A stretch of 64,000 bases of DNA from an uncultured Clostridia bacterium (GTDB lineage: Bacteria; Bacillota; Clostridia; UBA1381). Position numbers and translations under genes: made by a program. The notes under the pieces are model-generated. The model was not told the origin of the DNA. It saw only the letters and a list, made by a program, of their open reading frames with translations, and did no database searches. Location: contig CAKSFT010000004.1 in the NCBI GenBank assembly GCA_934454145.1, positions 1-64,000 of the forward strand, in the 5' to 3' direction. How positions within the stretch are numbered: the stretch's first letter is position 1; every line of letters starts with the position of its first letter. Of this stretch, positions 31,746 through 41,728 are shown piece after piece.

Positions 31746-32855
31746 TTAACCACGCCCATGTTTTTTGCTCATCTTTACAATAAGGGCATAAAGCTCTTCC
31801 AAAGCATTTGTTTTTGCAAGAGTCCCCACATTTTCGGACATTTTCTTCAGCTTGTTCATGTCCCCTGTCATAGAAATGATTTTGTCATAAATCACATCTC
31901 CCGACATGTCTTTTTCCAAAACAACCGCCGCGCCGCCGACTCTCTCAAACTCGCGTGCGTTCTGCTCCTGATGATTCCGCACCACATTCGGCGACGGGAT
32001 AAGCACAGACGGCTTGCCGAGCGCCGCGATTTCCGAAAGCGTAATCGCGCCCGAACGCGATACAACCAAATCTGCCGCCGCCATGACTTCATTCATATTG
32101 TTTATATATGGGACAATCTTTATATCCTCCGCAATTTCTGTGCCGCCGAACTGCCCCAAAACCTGCTCATAATTTCTTTCGCCCGTGCCGAAAAGCATCT
32201 GCACAGGGCTTTGTCTGCCCAGCTTTTTTATAACTTCAATCATGGCGTCGTTCAGCTTTTGCGCACCCAGGCTTCCGCCGAAAACAAGCACAAACGGCTT
32301 TTTTGAAAGACCCAGCTTTTCCCTCGCTGCCGCCGCGTCGGTCCTCAGCAGTTCTTCCCTGATGGGATTCCCCGTGACCACGCACTTTTCACGGTCTTTC
32401 ATATGGTTCACCGTTTCCGGGAAGCTCACCGCCACATAATCCACATATTTTTCCGCACCCTTCACTGTCAGACCCGGATACACATTTTGCTCATGAATCA
32501 GCGAAGGTATGCCCAATTTATGCGCCGCAATGATGACAGGCCCGCTTACATAGCCGCCCGTACACACCACCGCGTCGGGCTTAAAGCTCTTCAGCAGTTT
32601 TACGCAGTCATGCTTTGACTTTATGAGTTTTTCTACGACAACAATGTTTCTGAAAGGATTTTTGCGGTCAAAACCGCGTATATCTATATATTCTATGTTG
32701 TAGCCCGCATTTGGGACAAGCTTTTTTTCCAGTCCTCTTTTTGTGCCCACAAAAAGTGCCTCAAAAGTTTTGTCCCTCTCTTTCATAAAGTTTGCAATTG
32801 ATATCGCCGGGTTTATGTGTCCCCCGGTGCCCCCTCCGGCAAGCAAAACCTTCAT
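31746..32855 (-). CDS. murG: Undecaprenyl-PP-MurNAc-pentapeptide GlcNAc transferase
   Basis: A 369-residue GT28 glycosyltransferase that turns lipid I into lipid II at the inner membrane face. N-terminal GGTGGHINPAISIANF is the first G-loop. VFGGSLGAQKLND (~185) is the second G-loop. SRSGAITLSEIAALGKPSVL then IPSPN (~260-290) is the UDP-GlcNAc-binding region. The length is normal. It is the last dcw gene here, 24 bp after ftsW. Confidence 0.97.
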   Translation of the reverse strand: MKVLLAGGGTGGHINPAISIANFMKERDKTFEALFVGTKRGLEKKLVPNAGYNIEYIDIRGFDRKNPFRNIVVVEKLIKSKHDCVKLLKSFKPDAVVCTGGYVSGPVIIAAHKLGIPSLIHEQNVYPGLTVKGAEKYVDYVAVSFPETVNHMKDREKCVVTGNPIREELLRTDAAAAREKLGLSKKPFVLVFGGSLGAQKLNDAMIEVIKKLGRQSPVQMLFGTGERNYEQVLGQFGGTEIAEDIKIVPYINNMNEVMAAADLVVSRSGAITLSEIAALGKPSVLIPSPNVVRNHQEQNAREFERVGGAAVVLEKDMSGDVIYDKIISMTGDMNKLKKMSENVGTLAKTNALEELYALIVKMSKKHGRG

Positions 32856-32879
32856 TTAACATTCATTCCTTTCCGTTGT

Positions 32880-34079
32880 TTACACCGATTTTTTTGAATA
32901 TCTCGAAACATTAAGCACAATCCCCATTTCGGCAAGGAGAACCAAAAGCGCCGTACCGCCATAGCTGAAAAACGGCAGTGTTACACCCGTATTTGGTATG
33001 CTTGACGTAACAACCGCAATGTTGAATATTGTCTGTATGCCGATTTGCGCCATAATCCCCACAACAGTCAGCATTCCGAACACATCGGGTGCGTTCAGCG
33101 CAATCCTTATGCCGCGGAAAATCAGCACCGTAAAAAGCGCCATGACAAACACCGCCCCGACAAACCCCAGCTCTTCGCAGATAATTGCAAAGATAAAATC
33201 ATTGTATGGTTCCGGGAGGTATGTAAATTTCTGCACACTCTGCCCCAGCCCCAGCCCGAAAAGTCCGCCCGAGCCGATGGCATAAAGCCCCTGCACAACC
33301 TGATATCCCGTATTCTTTGTGTCGGCAAACGGCTGCAAAAAACTCAGGACTCTCGCTTTTCTGACCTTATCATTCCACACAAACAACGCGCCCAAAGGCA
33401 AAACCACCGCAGCGCCGCCGGCGATAAGTTTCATACTCATTCCGCCGACTATCATAATCACAACCGCGATGCCGCATATTATAATCGTTCCGCTGAAATG
33501 CGTTTCAAACATTATCAGCCCCACAGGAATGGCAAGCCAGAAAAAGAAAAACATCAGCCCCGGCAATGTCTTTAAATCATGCCGTTTGGACTCTATCTCC
33601 GATGCAAAAAACATCGCAATGGAAACCTTCATCAGCTCTGACGGCTGAAACTCCGTCACAATCAGATTTATCCATCTTCTGGAACCGTTGTGTTCGACGC
33701 CTATGACAGGCAAAAACACCATTGCAAGCAAAACTATGCAAAAAATCATAAGCTGTTTTGTATGCTTTCTGTAACGACGGTAATCAATCCTTGAAATCAC
33801 AAACATTGCAAAAAATCCCGCACAGGCAAAAATAAATTGCTTGAAAAACAGGCGGTACGGGTCGCCGAATTTTCTGCTTGCCGCCGGTGCGGACGCACTC
33901 AGAAGCATAACCAGCCCGGCACAAACAATCACTATGATAATAGTCAAAAAGGTATAGTCAATCTGCCCCTTCGTCCTCCCTGCAGTTTTTTTCTTTTCCG
34001 CGGAACGCTTTATTTTTGTCTGTTTTGTTTTTGCGGAAATACGCGTATTTCCCGCCGTTTTCCTTTTATCCATTTTCAC
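32880..34079 (-). CDS. ftsW: SEDS-family lipid II polymerase FtsW/SpoVE-like
   Basis: A 399-residue protein with a ~45-residue, very basic cytoplasmic N-terminus, then about ten membrane segments. SEDS landmarks are RWINLIVTEFQPSELMKVSI, YQVVQGLYAIGSGGLFGLGL followed by GQSVQKFTYLPEPYNDFIFA, and TGVTLPFFSYGGTALLVLL. It polymerises lipid II together with a class B PBP, probably the one encoded at 37904-40141. The dcw position (after mraY, before murG) indicates FtsW or SpoVE rather than RodA. murD, normally between mraY and this gene, is absent. Confidence 0.93.
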   Translation of the reverse strand: MKMDKRKTAGNTRISAKTKQTKIKRSAEKKKTAGRTKGQIDYTFLTIIIVIVCAGLVMLLSASAPAASRKFGDPYRLFFKQFIFACAGFFAMFVISRIDYRRYRKHTKQLMIFCIVLLAMVFLPVIGVEHNGSRRWINLIVTEFQPSELMKVSIAMFFASEIESKRHDLKTLPGLMFFFFWLAIPVGLIMFETHFSGTIIICGIAVVIMIVGGMSMKLIAGGAAVVLPLGALFVWNDKVRKARVLSFLQPFADTKNTGYQVVQGLYAIGSGGLFGLGLGQSVQKFTYLPEPYNDFIFAIICEELGFVGAVFVMALFTVLIFRGIRIALNAPDVFGMLTVVGIMAQIGIQTIFNIAVVTSSIPNTGVTLPFFSYGGTALLVLLAEMGIVLNVSRYSKKSV

Positions 34080-34097
34080 CCTTCCTAACCTCTGCTT

Positions 34098-35078
34098 TTA
34101 TATAATCGAAAGAAGCGCCAAAACGCAAAGCGCCAAAGTGACCAAGGTAAACACCGAAACGATTTTCACTTCGCTCCAGCCGCACATCTCAAAATGATGA
34201 TGTATGGGGGACATCTTAAAAATCCTCTTCCCCGTCAGCTTGAAGGAGGCAACCTGCAAAATCACAGAAAGTGCCTCAAACAAATATACAAATCCCGCAA
34301 TCACCAATATCAGCGGCATCTTCAGCCCGATTGCCGAAACGCACACCGCGCCGCCAAGAAACAGCGAACCGGTGTCGCCCATAAACACCCTTGCCGGATA
34401 GTGATTAAAAATCAGGAACCCAAGACAGCCCCCTGCCACAGCGGCAGAAAACACCGACACCGCAAAGGAATCGCACAAAAACGCCGCCGCCAGGAAAAAC
34501 AGCATCACCACAACGGTTATGCTTGCCGCCAATCCGTCCAGCCCGTCGGTGAGGTTCACCGCATTCACAGTGCCCGTCACCACAATCATGGTGAAAACTA
34601 TATAAAGCCACCATGGCATTGTCCACGTTGTTTTTGCAAAGGGTATAACGATTTCTGTGTTCAAATCTCCTGTATAATTCATCACAACTATATATATACA
34701 GGCAAGAACCACTTGCAGGATAAATTTCTGCGGCGCTGTAAGCCCCTGGTTTTGCTTTTTGACAACCTTTACATAATCGTCTATAAACCCGATTACGCCA
34801 AAGCCCAGCGTGACCAACAGCATCATCAAAAGATGAATATTGAACCCCGCAAGCATCGCAAGCAAAACCGCCGCCGTCACGCCCGCTATGAAGATTATTC
34901 CGCCCATGGTCGGCGTGCCGGATTTTTTTTCATGCCATTTCGGCCCGTCCTCAAGAATCTGCTGTCCGAATTTCAGCTTGTGAAGCCACGGAATCAGCAT
35001 AGGTCCCAAAAGCACACTCACAAGAAACGCAACCGCAAACGGTACTGCCGCAGAGTATATTATATACATAAATTTCAT
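34098..35078 (-). CDS. mraY: Phospho-N-acetylmuramoyl-pentapeptide transferase
   Basis: A 326-residue polytopic membrane protein that transfers phospho-MurNAc-pentapeptide to undecaprenyl phosphate, making lipid I. Conserved stretches: KSGTPTMGGIIFI near the N-terminus, GFIDDYVKVVKKQNQGLTAP (catalytic acidic pair), NAVNLTDGLDGLAASI, FMGDTGSLFLGG, and the late MSPIHHHFEMCGWSE His cluster. The length is typical. It is separated from murF by 3 bp and from ftsW by 18 bp. Confidence 0.97.
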   Translation of the reverse strand: MKFMYIIYSAAVPFAVAFLVSVLLGPMLIPWLHKLKFGQQILEDGPKWHEKKSGTPTMGGIIFIAGVTAAVLLAMLAGFNIHLLMMLLVTLGFGVIGFIDDYVKVVKKQNQGLTAPQKFILQVVLACIYIVVMNYTGDLNTEIVIPFAKTTWTMPWWLYIVFTMIVVTGTVNAVNLTDGLDGLAASITVVVMLFFLAAAFLCDSFAVSVFSAAVAGGCLGFLIFNHYPARVFMGDTGSLFLGGAVCVSAIGLKMPLILVIAGFVYLFEALSVILQVASFKLTGKRIFKMSPIHHHFEMCGWSEVKIVSVFTLVTLALCVLALLSII

Positions 35079-35081
35079 CTT

Positions 35082-36434
35082 TCAGTTCTCCTTGTATTTC
35101 TGATAAATCTTTTCAAATTTCATACCGCGCGATGCCTTTATCAAAACACAATCGCCGGGCTTTTTGTATTTCAAAACATTTTCCGCCGCCGCGTCGGTGT
35201 CGTCAAAGCTTATGACATCTCTCATGCCGGCGTCTTTTGCGCCCTGTGCAATAAAATGTGCATTTTTGCCGGCGGTTATCAGCACATCGGCATTTTCAAA
35301 AACCGCCTTGCCCAGCTTTTTGTGTTCCTCCTCTGCAAAAGCTCCCATTTCGAGAATATCACCCAGCACGGCAACGCGCCTTCTGTCCCTGACGGTTTTC
35401 AAAACCGACAGCGACGCCCTAACGGAATCGGGGGCGGCATTGTAAAAGTCCTTGAGAATCATCACGTCCCCCGCATGCTCCACTGTCATGCGCATGTCGG
35501 TGAGCCGTGCGTCCAAAACCGCCTTGACCGCTTCCTCTGCCATGACCCCAAAATGCGCCCCGATGCCGATTGCCGCCATGGCGTTGTATACATTGTGAAT
35601 CCCCGGCGCCTTGACGCACACGGGATATTTTTTTCCGTCAAAAACAAGAGTAAAACGCGAGCCTTCTATCCCCAGGTCCTCAATATTCTCCGCACGTATG
35701 GCACAATTTTCGCCTTTTCCATAACGCACGATTTCAAAATCGCCGTCCACATTCTTCAAAAATCTGTCATCACCGTTGACAAACAATACGTTGTCCCCCG
35801 TGAAAAAATCACATATCTCAAGCTTTGCTTTCAATATGCCCTCTTGCGAGCCAAGGTTCTCTATGTGTGACATTCCTATGTTGGTGATTACCGCTGCGTC
35901 GGGTTTTGCAATTTCTGCAAGATAGTGCAGTTCGCCAAATGCCGACATTCCCATTTCAAGCACTGCAATGTCGTTTTCTTTTTCCATGCCAAGCACTGTC
36001 AGCGGCATGCCAATTTCATTGTTGTGGTTGCCTGTGCTTTTTAAGACATTGTATTTTGCTGAAAGCACAGCCGAAATCATATCTTTTGTGGAGGTTTTTC
36101 CGACACTGCCGGTCACACCCACAACGGGAATGCGGTATTTTTGCAAATATGCCGCGGCGATTTTCCCCAGTGCCTCCATGGTGCTTTTCACCTTTATCAC
36201 CGTGCCGTCACATTTTATGTCACGCTCGGAAAGCACCGCCGCCGCGCCCCCGGAAAGTACGCTCTTTATATAATCATGCCCGTCAGAGCGTTCCCCCCTG
36301 AAGGGCACAAAAAGCTCTCCGCCCGATATTTGCCTCGAGTCGGTCACGACTCCGGATATATTCTTTTTTACGTCCCCCGAAAGCAGTTCTCCGCCGCAGG
36401 CACAGATTATTTCTTCCACAGAAAATTCTCGCAT
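35082..36434 (-). CDS. murF: UDP-MurNAc-tripeptide--D-Ala-D-Ala ligase
   Basis: The protein has 450 residues with the Mur ligase layout: an N-terminal UDP-binding domain, a central ATPase domain with VVGVTGSVGKTSTKDMISA (P-loop) and TGNHNNEIGMPLTVL, and a C-terminal domain with LKDFYNAAPDSVRASLSVL. It adds D-Ala-D-Ala to UDP-MurNAc-tripeptide. It starts 2 bp after murE, so translation is coupled. Confidence 0.96.
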   Translation of the reverse strand: MREFSVEEIICACGGELLSGDVKKNISGVVTDSRQISGGELFVPFRGERSDGHDYIKSVLSGGAAAVLSERDIKCDGTVIKVKSTMEALGKIAAAYLQKYRIPVVGVTGSVGKTSTKDMISAVLSAKYNVLKSTGNHNNEIGMPLTVLGMEKENDIAVLEMGMSAFGELHYLAEIAKPDAAVITNIGMSHIENLGSQEGILKAKLEICDFFTGDNVLFVNGDDRFLKNVDGDFEIVRYGKGENCAIRAENIEDLGIEGSRFTLVFDGKKYPVCVKAPGIHNVYNAMAAIGIGAHFGVMAEEAVKAVLDARLTDMRMTVEHAGDVMILKDFYNAAPDSVRASLSVLKTVRDRRRVAVLGDILEMGAFAEEEHKKLGKAVFENADVLITAGKNAHFIAQGAKDAGMRDVISFDDTDAAAENVLKYKKPGDCVLIKASRGMKFEKIYQKYKEN

Positions 36435-36436
36435 CT

Positions 36437-37861
36437 TTATTTATCCCTTCTGTTTTTCATATATTCGTCAACTATTTCGCGTTCGTCAAAATGAATCTTT
36501 TCATTTCCGATAATTTGATAATCCTCCTGCCCTTTCCCTGCAAGAAGCACAACATCACCCTCCCGGGCAATCGAAAGCGCATGCCCGATTGCCATTTTCC
36601 TGTCGGGTATGATGCAATATTCGCCCTTTGTGTCCTTTATGCCTTCATAAATGTCCGCAATCACGCAAAACGGCTCCTCGGTGCGCGGATTATCCGACGT
36701 TATCACGGTATAATCGGAAAATTTTCCCGAAACCCCCCCCATAACCGCACGTTTTGTCCTGTCCCTGTCGCCGCCGCACCCGAAAAGTGTTATCACCCTT
36801 CCGCGCGCAAAGCCTTTTGCGGTGTGTATTATTTTTTCCAGTCCGTCCGGGGTGTGCGCATAATCTATTATGACAGTAAATCCGTACCCTCCCGTCACCT
36901 TCTCCATGCGCCCTTTCACGGGTTTTGCAAAAGCCAGCCCCTCCGCCGCTGCAGAAAAGTCTATCCCCAAAAGAACACATGCGCCCGCCGCCGAAAGGGC
37001 ATTGTAAACATTGAATTTTCCCGGCAAAGAAAGCCGCACTGGCACACTTTTGCCGTGATATTGCGCCAAAAAATCCGAGCCGTTTTCCTTCAGTGAAAGC
37101 GCTGCCCATGTGATGTCCGCATCATCTGCCCCCACCGAAAGCTTTTCTCCGCAGAATCCCGAATATATTGTGCGTCCTGTCATGTCATCTATATTTATGA
37201 CCGCTCTTTTGCTTATTTCAAAAAGCTTTCGTTTTGCATCGGCATATTCCTTCATCGTTTTGTGAAAATCCAGGTGATCCCTTGTGAGATTTGTAAATAC
37301 GCCGACATCAAATTCGCACCCAAGCACCCTCCCGAGCGCCAGCGCATGTGAGGACACCTCCATGACAACAAAATCTGTCTTTACTCTTTCCATTGCCGCA
37401 AAAATCCGCCAAAGCTCCACAGCACCCGGCGTCGTCGGCGTGGAGGTGTAGAGCTTTGCCCTTTCCCCATTGACAAAAACGCCGTTTGTGCCGATAAGCC
37501 CAACTCGTTTTCCGCGGCTCTCCAGGATATCCTTAATAATATGGGTGACGGTGGTTTTCCCGTTTGTACCCGTCACCCCTATCAGCCCAAAGCTCTTTCC
37601 GTCCGGCAGATAAAATTTTTCCGAAAGCTCTGCCGCCGTCTTTTGTATGTCCTCTGTGCACAAAACAGGCACACAAAGCTCCATATCCATATACGACACC
37701 ACTGCCGCCGCGCCCTTTTTGACGGCGTCTTCGGCATAAGCCCTGCCGTCATTTTTGCTGCCTCCGCGGCACACAAAAACCTCTCCCTGCCTTATCCTTT
37801 GTGAATTATCGGAAACACCCGTTATGTCAACATCTTTCCATATCCATTGTTTTCCAAACAA
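36437..37861 (-). CDS. murE: UDP-MurNAc-L-Ala-D-Glu--meso-DAP ligase
   Basis: The protein has 474 residues with Mur ligase motifs GVTGTNGKTTVTHIIKDIL, TSTPTTPGAVELWRIFA, FTNLTRDHLDFHKTM (conserved His and the carbamylated-Lys region) and IDYAHTPDGLEKII. The specificity loop reads TSDNPRTEEP: DNPR marks enzymes that add meso-diaminopimelate rather than lysine. This matches dapL and dapF in the same window. It lies between the PBP and murF in the usual order. Confidence 0.96.
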   Translation of the reverse strand: MFGKQWIWKDVDITGVSDNSQRIRQGEVFVCRGGSKNDGRAYAEDAVKKGAAAVVSYMDMELCVPVLCTEDIQKTAAELSEKFYLPDGKSFGLIGVTGTNGKTTVTHIIKDILESRGKRVGLIGTNGVFVNGERAKLYTSTPTTPGAVELWRIFAAMERVKTDFVVMEVSSHALALGRVLGCEFDVGVFTNLTRDHLDFHKTMKEYADAKRKLFEISKRAVINIDDMTGRTIYSGFCGEKLSVGADDADITWAALSLKENGSDFLAQYHGKSVPVRLSLPGKFNVYNALSAAGACVLLGIDFSAAAEGLAFAKPVKGRMEKVTGGYGFTVIIDYAHTPDGLEKIIHTAKGFARGRVITLFGCGGDRDRTKRAVMGGVSGKFSDYTVITSDNPRTEEPFCVIADIYEGIKDTKGEYCIIPDRKMAIGHALSIAREGDVVLLAGKGQEDYQIIGNEKIHFDEREIVDEYMKNRRDK

Positions 37862-37903
37862 TTCACTTGCTAAAATAATATACGCTCCCCTTCTTATTCA
37901 ATT

Positions 37904-40141
37904 TTAGTCCGAAGACTCGTTGCGGAATTCCACGCTTACAACAGTCGCCGGTGCGACGCGTTCTCCCGGATTGATGCTTTGCTTCACTGCCCTTGCGCCG
38001 GCAGAAGCACGCCCTGCACCCGAAATTTCAAAGTTCAGGCCATAGTCCTCCAGCTCCGCTTTTGCGTTTTCCGCCGAAAGCCCGGTCACGTTCGGGACAG
38101 TGACATAATTGTCCTCCGGTATCTCATCGGTATATATTATAACCGTAGAATTTGCTCCTATGCTTACGCCCGGTTTCGGCAGCTGGTCTGCCACCGTTTC
38201 GTTTTCCCCTTTCACGCGCACCTTAAAGCCTGCCGCCTCAATTGTGCTCTTTGCCTGGGCAACCGTCATTCCTCTGACTTCGGGGACATTTGTCGAAACA
38301 TTTTCCGCCTCCGATTCGGTATACTGTCTTTCGATACCCAGGTAGTCAAGTGTTTCTTCGATAAGCGAGCCGACAACCGGCGCGGCAATCGTGCCGCCGT
38401 ATCTCACCGCCACCTGCGGTTCGTCCATCATTATCAACACGACAATCTGCGGGTCGTCCGCCGGTGCAAAGCCGATGAATGATGCGATACGTTTGTCATT
38501 GTTACGCCCTTTTTCCGATGTACCTGTTTTTCCGCCGATTCGGTAACCCTTTATATATGCGTTTCTGCCCGAACCCGTGGGGCTTGACACAACGCCCTCC
38601 AAAATCTCCTTCATCATGTCGGAGGTTTCCTGCGATATAACCTTGTTTACCACCTCGGGCTGATAACTCTTGAGTATCCCCGTGTCATTTCTTATTTCTT
38701 TTACAATGTGCGGTTTCATCAAATCTCCGCCGTTTACAACAGCCGAAACAGCCGTCACAAGCTGTATCGGGGTTATGCTGAACCCCTGTCCGAATGCACT
38801 TGTCGCCACGTCGGTTTCGCTCATTTTGTGCTTATAGTATATACTGCCCGATTCTCCGATAAGCTCTACTCCTGTCTTTTCTGTAAAGCCGAAAGCCTTG
38901 AAGTAGTCCATAAACTTTTCGCCGCCGACCCTGAGCCCCAGCTCCATAAACACCGGGTTGCAGGAGTTCTGTACGCCTTGCACAAAGGTTTCCGCGCCGT
39001 GTCCCTCACGCTTGTGACAGCGTATCTTTCGGTCTGCAACCTGTTTTGCGCCGCTGCAATAAAAGCTTGAATTCAAATCCACAACATTTTCTTCAAGCGC
39101 AATCGCCGCGGTTATTATCTTGAAGGTCGAGCCCGGCTCATAAGTGTCGGAAATCGCCTTGTTTCTCCACATTTTGTTCCTTATTCCCGCGATTGCCTTG
39201 TCTTTCGCCTCTTCATTTGAAGAATCATACTCTCTCAAAATCTCGTCCTGATCCAGGTCTATCGCATATTTCAGGAAATTATCTATGCTGTATGGCTCAT
39301 TCAGGTCAAAGTCCGGCTTTGACGCCATGGCAAGTATTTCGCCCGTTTTGGGGTTCATCACAATCCCCGCCGCGCCTTCTTTGAGCTGTGACTCTATGAC
39401 GGCATTTTCCAGGTGCTTTTCCAGCAGATGCTGTATTGTTTCGTCAATAGTCAGCATCACATCGGCGCCTTTTTGCGAAGGATTGGATTCTTCGTACTCC
39501 ATGTCTATAGATGTGCCTCCGGCAGAGGACAGACTCAGAATACTGCCGTTCTTGCCGGTCAGCGGTGCGTCAAAGGTTTTTTCCACACCATAAAGCCCGT
39601 TATTGTCATATCCCGTAAAGCCGATGACCTGTGATGCAATGCTGTACGAATAGAACCTCTTTGAGTCCGTTTCAAAATACACACCCGTGAAAAGCTTTGC
39701 CGTCGCCTTGTCGCGTGAGGTGTCCTTCAGTTCCCTCACCTTTTGGCTCTCTTCCGCCGTTATTCTCTTTTTTATAACCTGATATCCCTTGTCCTTTGTG
39801 ACAAGCTTATAGACTTCATCTCTGTCCATGCCCAAAATTTCGGACAGCCTGTCTGCAACAACGTCACATGCCTTGTCTTCCTGCACCTGCTTCGGATTGC
39901 ACACCACAGTGTCCACCGATGCGCTTTCTGCTATGACTTTTCCGTTGCGGTCATATATCGTGCCTCTGTTCGCCGTCACAGCAACAGAACGCGTCTGCTG
40001 CGATTCGGCCTTTGCCTTCAGTTCCTCGCCCTTTACAAACTGCCAGTATCCTATACGGCACGAAAGTGCGGCAAAAAGTATCCCGGCAACGGAAAATGAT
40101 ATCAGGCAGCGTTTACGCATTTTACCTAAACCAATTGCCAT
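37904..40141 (-). CDS. Class B penicillin-binding protein with two PASTA domains (FtsI/SpoVD-like)
   Basis: ATG 40141 (MAIGLGKMRKRC) gives 745 residues; it has GGAG about 6 bases upstream, whereas earlier starts lie on top of that site. One N-terminal membrane anchor (~12-30) is followed by the dimerisation domain (GTIYDRNGKVIAESAS) and the transpeptidase with TYEPGSTFKI (catalytic Ser), QNSCNPVF (SxN) and GGKTGTSEKG (KTG). Two PASTA domains lie at ~615-745. It cross-links septal or spore peptidoglycan with its SEDS partner. SpoVD of Bacillus has one PASTA domain and PBP2B has two, so I do not choose between them. Confidence 0.93.
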   Translation of the reverse strand: MAIGLGKMRKRCLISFSVAGILFAALSCRIGYWQFVKGEELKAKAESQQTRSVAVTANRGTIYDRNGKVIAESASVDTVVCNPKQVQEDKACDVVADRLSEILGMDRDEVYKLVTKDKGYQVIKKRITAEESQKVRELKDTSRDKATAKLFTGVYFETDSKRFYSYSIASQVIGFTGYDNNGLYGVEKTFDAPLTGKNGSILSLSSAGGTSIDMEYEESNPSQKGADVMLTIDETIQHLLEKHLENAVIESQLKEGAAGIVMNPKTGEILAMASKPDFDLNEPYSIDNFLKYAIDLDQDEILREYDSSNEEAKDKAIAGIRNKMWRNKAISDTYEPGSTFKIITAAIALEENVVDLNSSFYCSGAKQVADRKIRCHKREGHGAETFVQGVQNSCNPVFMELGLRVGGEKFMDYFKAFGFTEKTGVELIGESGSIYYKHKMSETDVATSAFGQGFSITPIQLVTAVSAVVNGGDLMKPHIVKEIRNDTGILKSYQPEVVNKVISQETSDMMKEILEGVVSSPTGSGRNAYIKGYRIGGKTGTSEKGRNNDKRIASFIGFAPADDPQIVVLIMMDEPQVAVRYGGTIAAPVVGSLIEETLDYLGIERQYTESEAENVSTNVPEVRGMTVAQAKSTIEAAGFKVRVKGENETVADQLPKPGVSIGANSTVIIYTDEIPEDNYVTVPNVTGLSAENAKAELEDYGLNFEISGAGRASAGARAVKQSINPGERVAPATVVSVEFRNESSD

Positions 40142-40264
40142 AAAAATCTCCATTCCTCCGCCCTCTCGGCGGCACAAAAGCATATGTGAAGGAAAACCGC
40201 AAAACAAAAAATCCTGCTTTCTTCCTTCACACAAAAATATACACAACTATTTATATTAAACCTA

Positions 40265-40744
40265 TTACCAACCCATGCTGAATATTCCTATAATATTTTT
40301 CTTCACGGCCTGCGCCGCGTCCGTAATCTTATTTTTGACGCCCTCTGCTTCCTTTGCGGTTATCTCGGTCACGTCGCTGCCGGTCACGTTTACATACACC
40401 TTCTGGTTCTGCTCGGGGCGCTGCATGTTCAGCTTTGTCGTCGCCACTTCCTCAACCTCTGCCAAATCAACACTCTGTTCCAGTTCAAAATTTTTCTGCA
40501 CCTCTGTTGATTTCATGGTTTCAAGCTGAGTCTGAAGATTTTCCACTTCTTTTGCGGTTTCAAATACGGCGACCTGCTTTGATATCATAAAATATGCGGA
40601 AAAAGATATCATCACAGCAAAAAATACTACCTTCAGGTTAAGCTTTTGCTTTGCCTGTTTTGGTGATTTCACTTTTTTTATCAGTCTTTCCTTCTCTTGC
40701 GGTTCTATTTTATATGCAAGATTTCCGTATTCCAAATCAAACAC
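40265..40744 (-). CDS. ftsL: FtsL-like cell division protein
   Basis: A 159-residue bitopic protein: a basic cytoplasmic N-terminus (~1-37), one membrane segment (LKVVFFAVMISFSAYFMISK), then a coiled coil (ETAKEVENLQTQLETMKSTE). Sequence identity to FtsL is always low; the call rests on this topology and the position between rsmH and the class B PBP. The C-terminal ~60 residues (NVTGSDVTEITAKEAEGVKN...) are longer than in Bacillus FtsL. Confidence 0.8.
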   Translation of the reverse strand: MFDLEYGNLAYKIEPQEKERLIKKVKSPKQAKQKLNLKVVFFAVMISFSAYFMISKQVAVFETAKEVENLQTQLETMKSTEVQKNFELEQSVDLAEVEEVATTKLNMQRPEQNQKVYVNVTGSDVTEITAKEAEGVKNKITDAAQAVKKNIIGIFSMGW

Positions 40745-40750
40745 CTCATT

Positions 40751-41683
40751 TTACAATTTTTCAGCCACTCTCAGCTTTGCACTTTTCGATCTCGAATTTG
40801 CCTCCAGCTCTTCCTTTGAAGGAAGCACGGGCTTTTTGGTTATTATCTTTATTTCCGGTTTTTTCCCGCACACACACACCGGGAAATCCTTGGGGCATGT
40901 GCAGCCTTTTGCCTTTGCGGCAAAAACATTTTTCACAATCCTGTCCTCAAGCGAATGGAAGGTTATCACCGAAAGCCGCCCCCCCGGTGCCAGCACATCC
41001 AAAAAGTCTTTGATTGCATTTTCCAAACCGGCAAGCTCTCCGTTTACTTCAATCCTTACCGCCTGAAAAACACGCTTTGCAGGGTGTGAACCCTCTGTTC
41101 TCGCGCCTTTCGGGATTGCCGCTTTTATGACGTCGACCAGCTCCCCCGTCGTTTTCAGCGGTGCGGTTTTTCTTCTTTCGCCGATAAACCCGGCAATCCT
41201 TTTGGACCACTTTTCCTCCCCGTATTCATAAAAAATACGGGTCAGCTCGTCCACACTGTATCCATTCAAAACGTCATACGCGTTTTTTTCACATCTTCTG
41301 TCCATACGCATGTCCAACGGCGCGTCATGCATATAGCTGAAACCGCGCTCTTCGTTGTCCAGCTGATATGAAGAAACGCCGAGGTCTATCACGGCGCCGC
41401 TTATCTCCGTTTCGCCCAATCCGTCAAGTATATCTTTTATGTCAAAAAAATTCCTGTTCACCGCAGTGAATTTTCCGCCGAATCCGCATAGCCTTTCTGT
41501 CGCCGCCGCAATCGCCTCCGCGTCGCGGTCGATGCCAATCAGCCGTATGCCGTCCGAACGCGACAAAATCTCATAAGAATGTCCACCGCCGCCCATGGTT
41601 GCGTCGACATAAAGCCCCCCGGGGGCTATATTCAGATAATCCACGGTTTCTTTGAGCATTACGGAAAAATGTTTAAATTCCAT
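40751..41683 (-). CDS. rsmH: 16S rRNA (cytosine(1402)-N(4))-methyltransferase
   Basis: A 310-residue SAM methyltransferase (MraW). It starts [19 protein letters not shown], has the SAM motif [14 protein letters not shown], the RsmH stretches [15 protein letters not shown] and [14 protein letters not shown], and ends in [14 protein letters not shown]. It methylates N4 of C1402 in the ribosomal P site. It is the second gene of the dcw cluster, 45 bp after mraZ and 6 bp before ftsL. Confidence 0.97.
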   Translation of the reverse strand: MEFKHFSVMLKETVDYLNIAPGGLYVDATMGGGGHSYEILSRSDGIRLIGIDRDAEAIAAATERLCGFGGKFTAVNRNFFDIKDILDGLGETEISGAVIDLGVSSYQLDNEERGFSYMHDAPLDMRMDRRCEKNAYDVLNGYSVDELTRIFYEYGEEKWSKRIAGFIGERRKTAPLKTTGELVDVIKAAIPKGARTEGSHPAKRVFQAVRIEVNGELAGLENAIKDFLDVLAPGGRLSVITFHSLEDRIVKNVFAAKAKGCTCPKDFPVCVCGKKPEIKIITKKPVLPSKEELEANSRSKSAKLRVAEKL

Positions 41684-41728
41684 AGCCTGTCCCCTTCTTT
41701 TCTCTCAATTTTACGAAACAGACTTTTT

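Noticed and set aside
34194..35870. 558-codon plus-strand ORF opposite mraY and murF
   Set aside because: It is antisense to two unmistakable Mur-pathway genes, is rich in His/Arg/Cys, has no family motif and no ribosome binding site; codon bias of the real genes keeps the opposite frame open.
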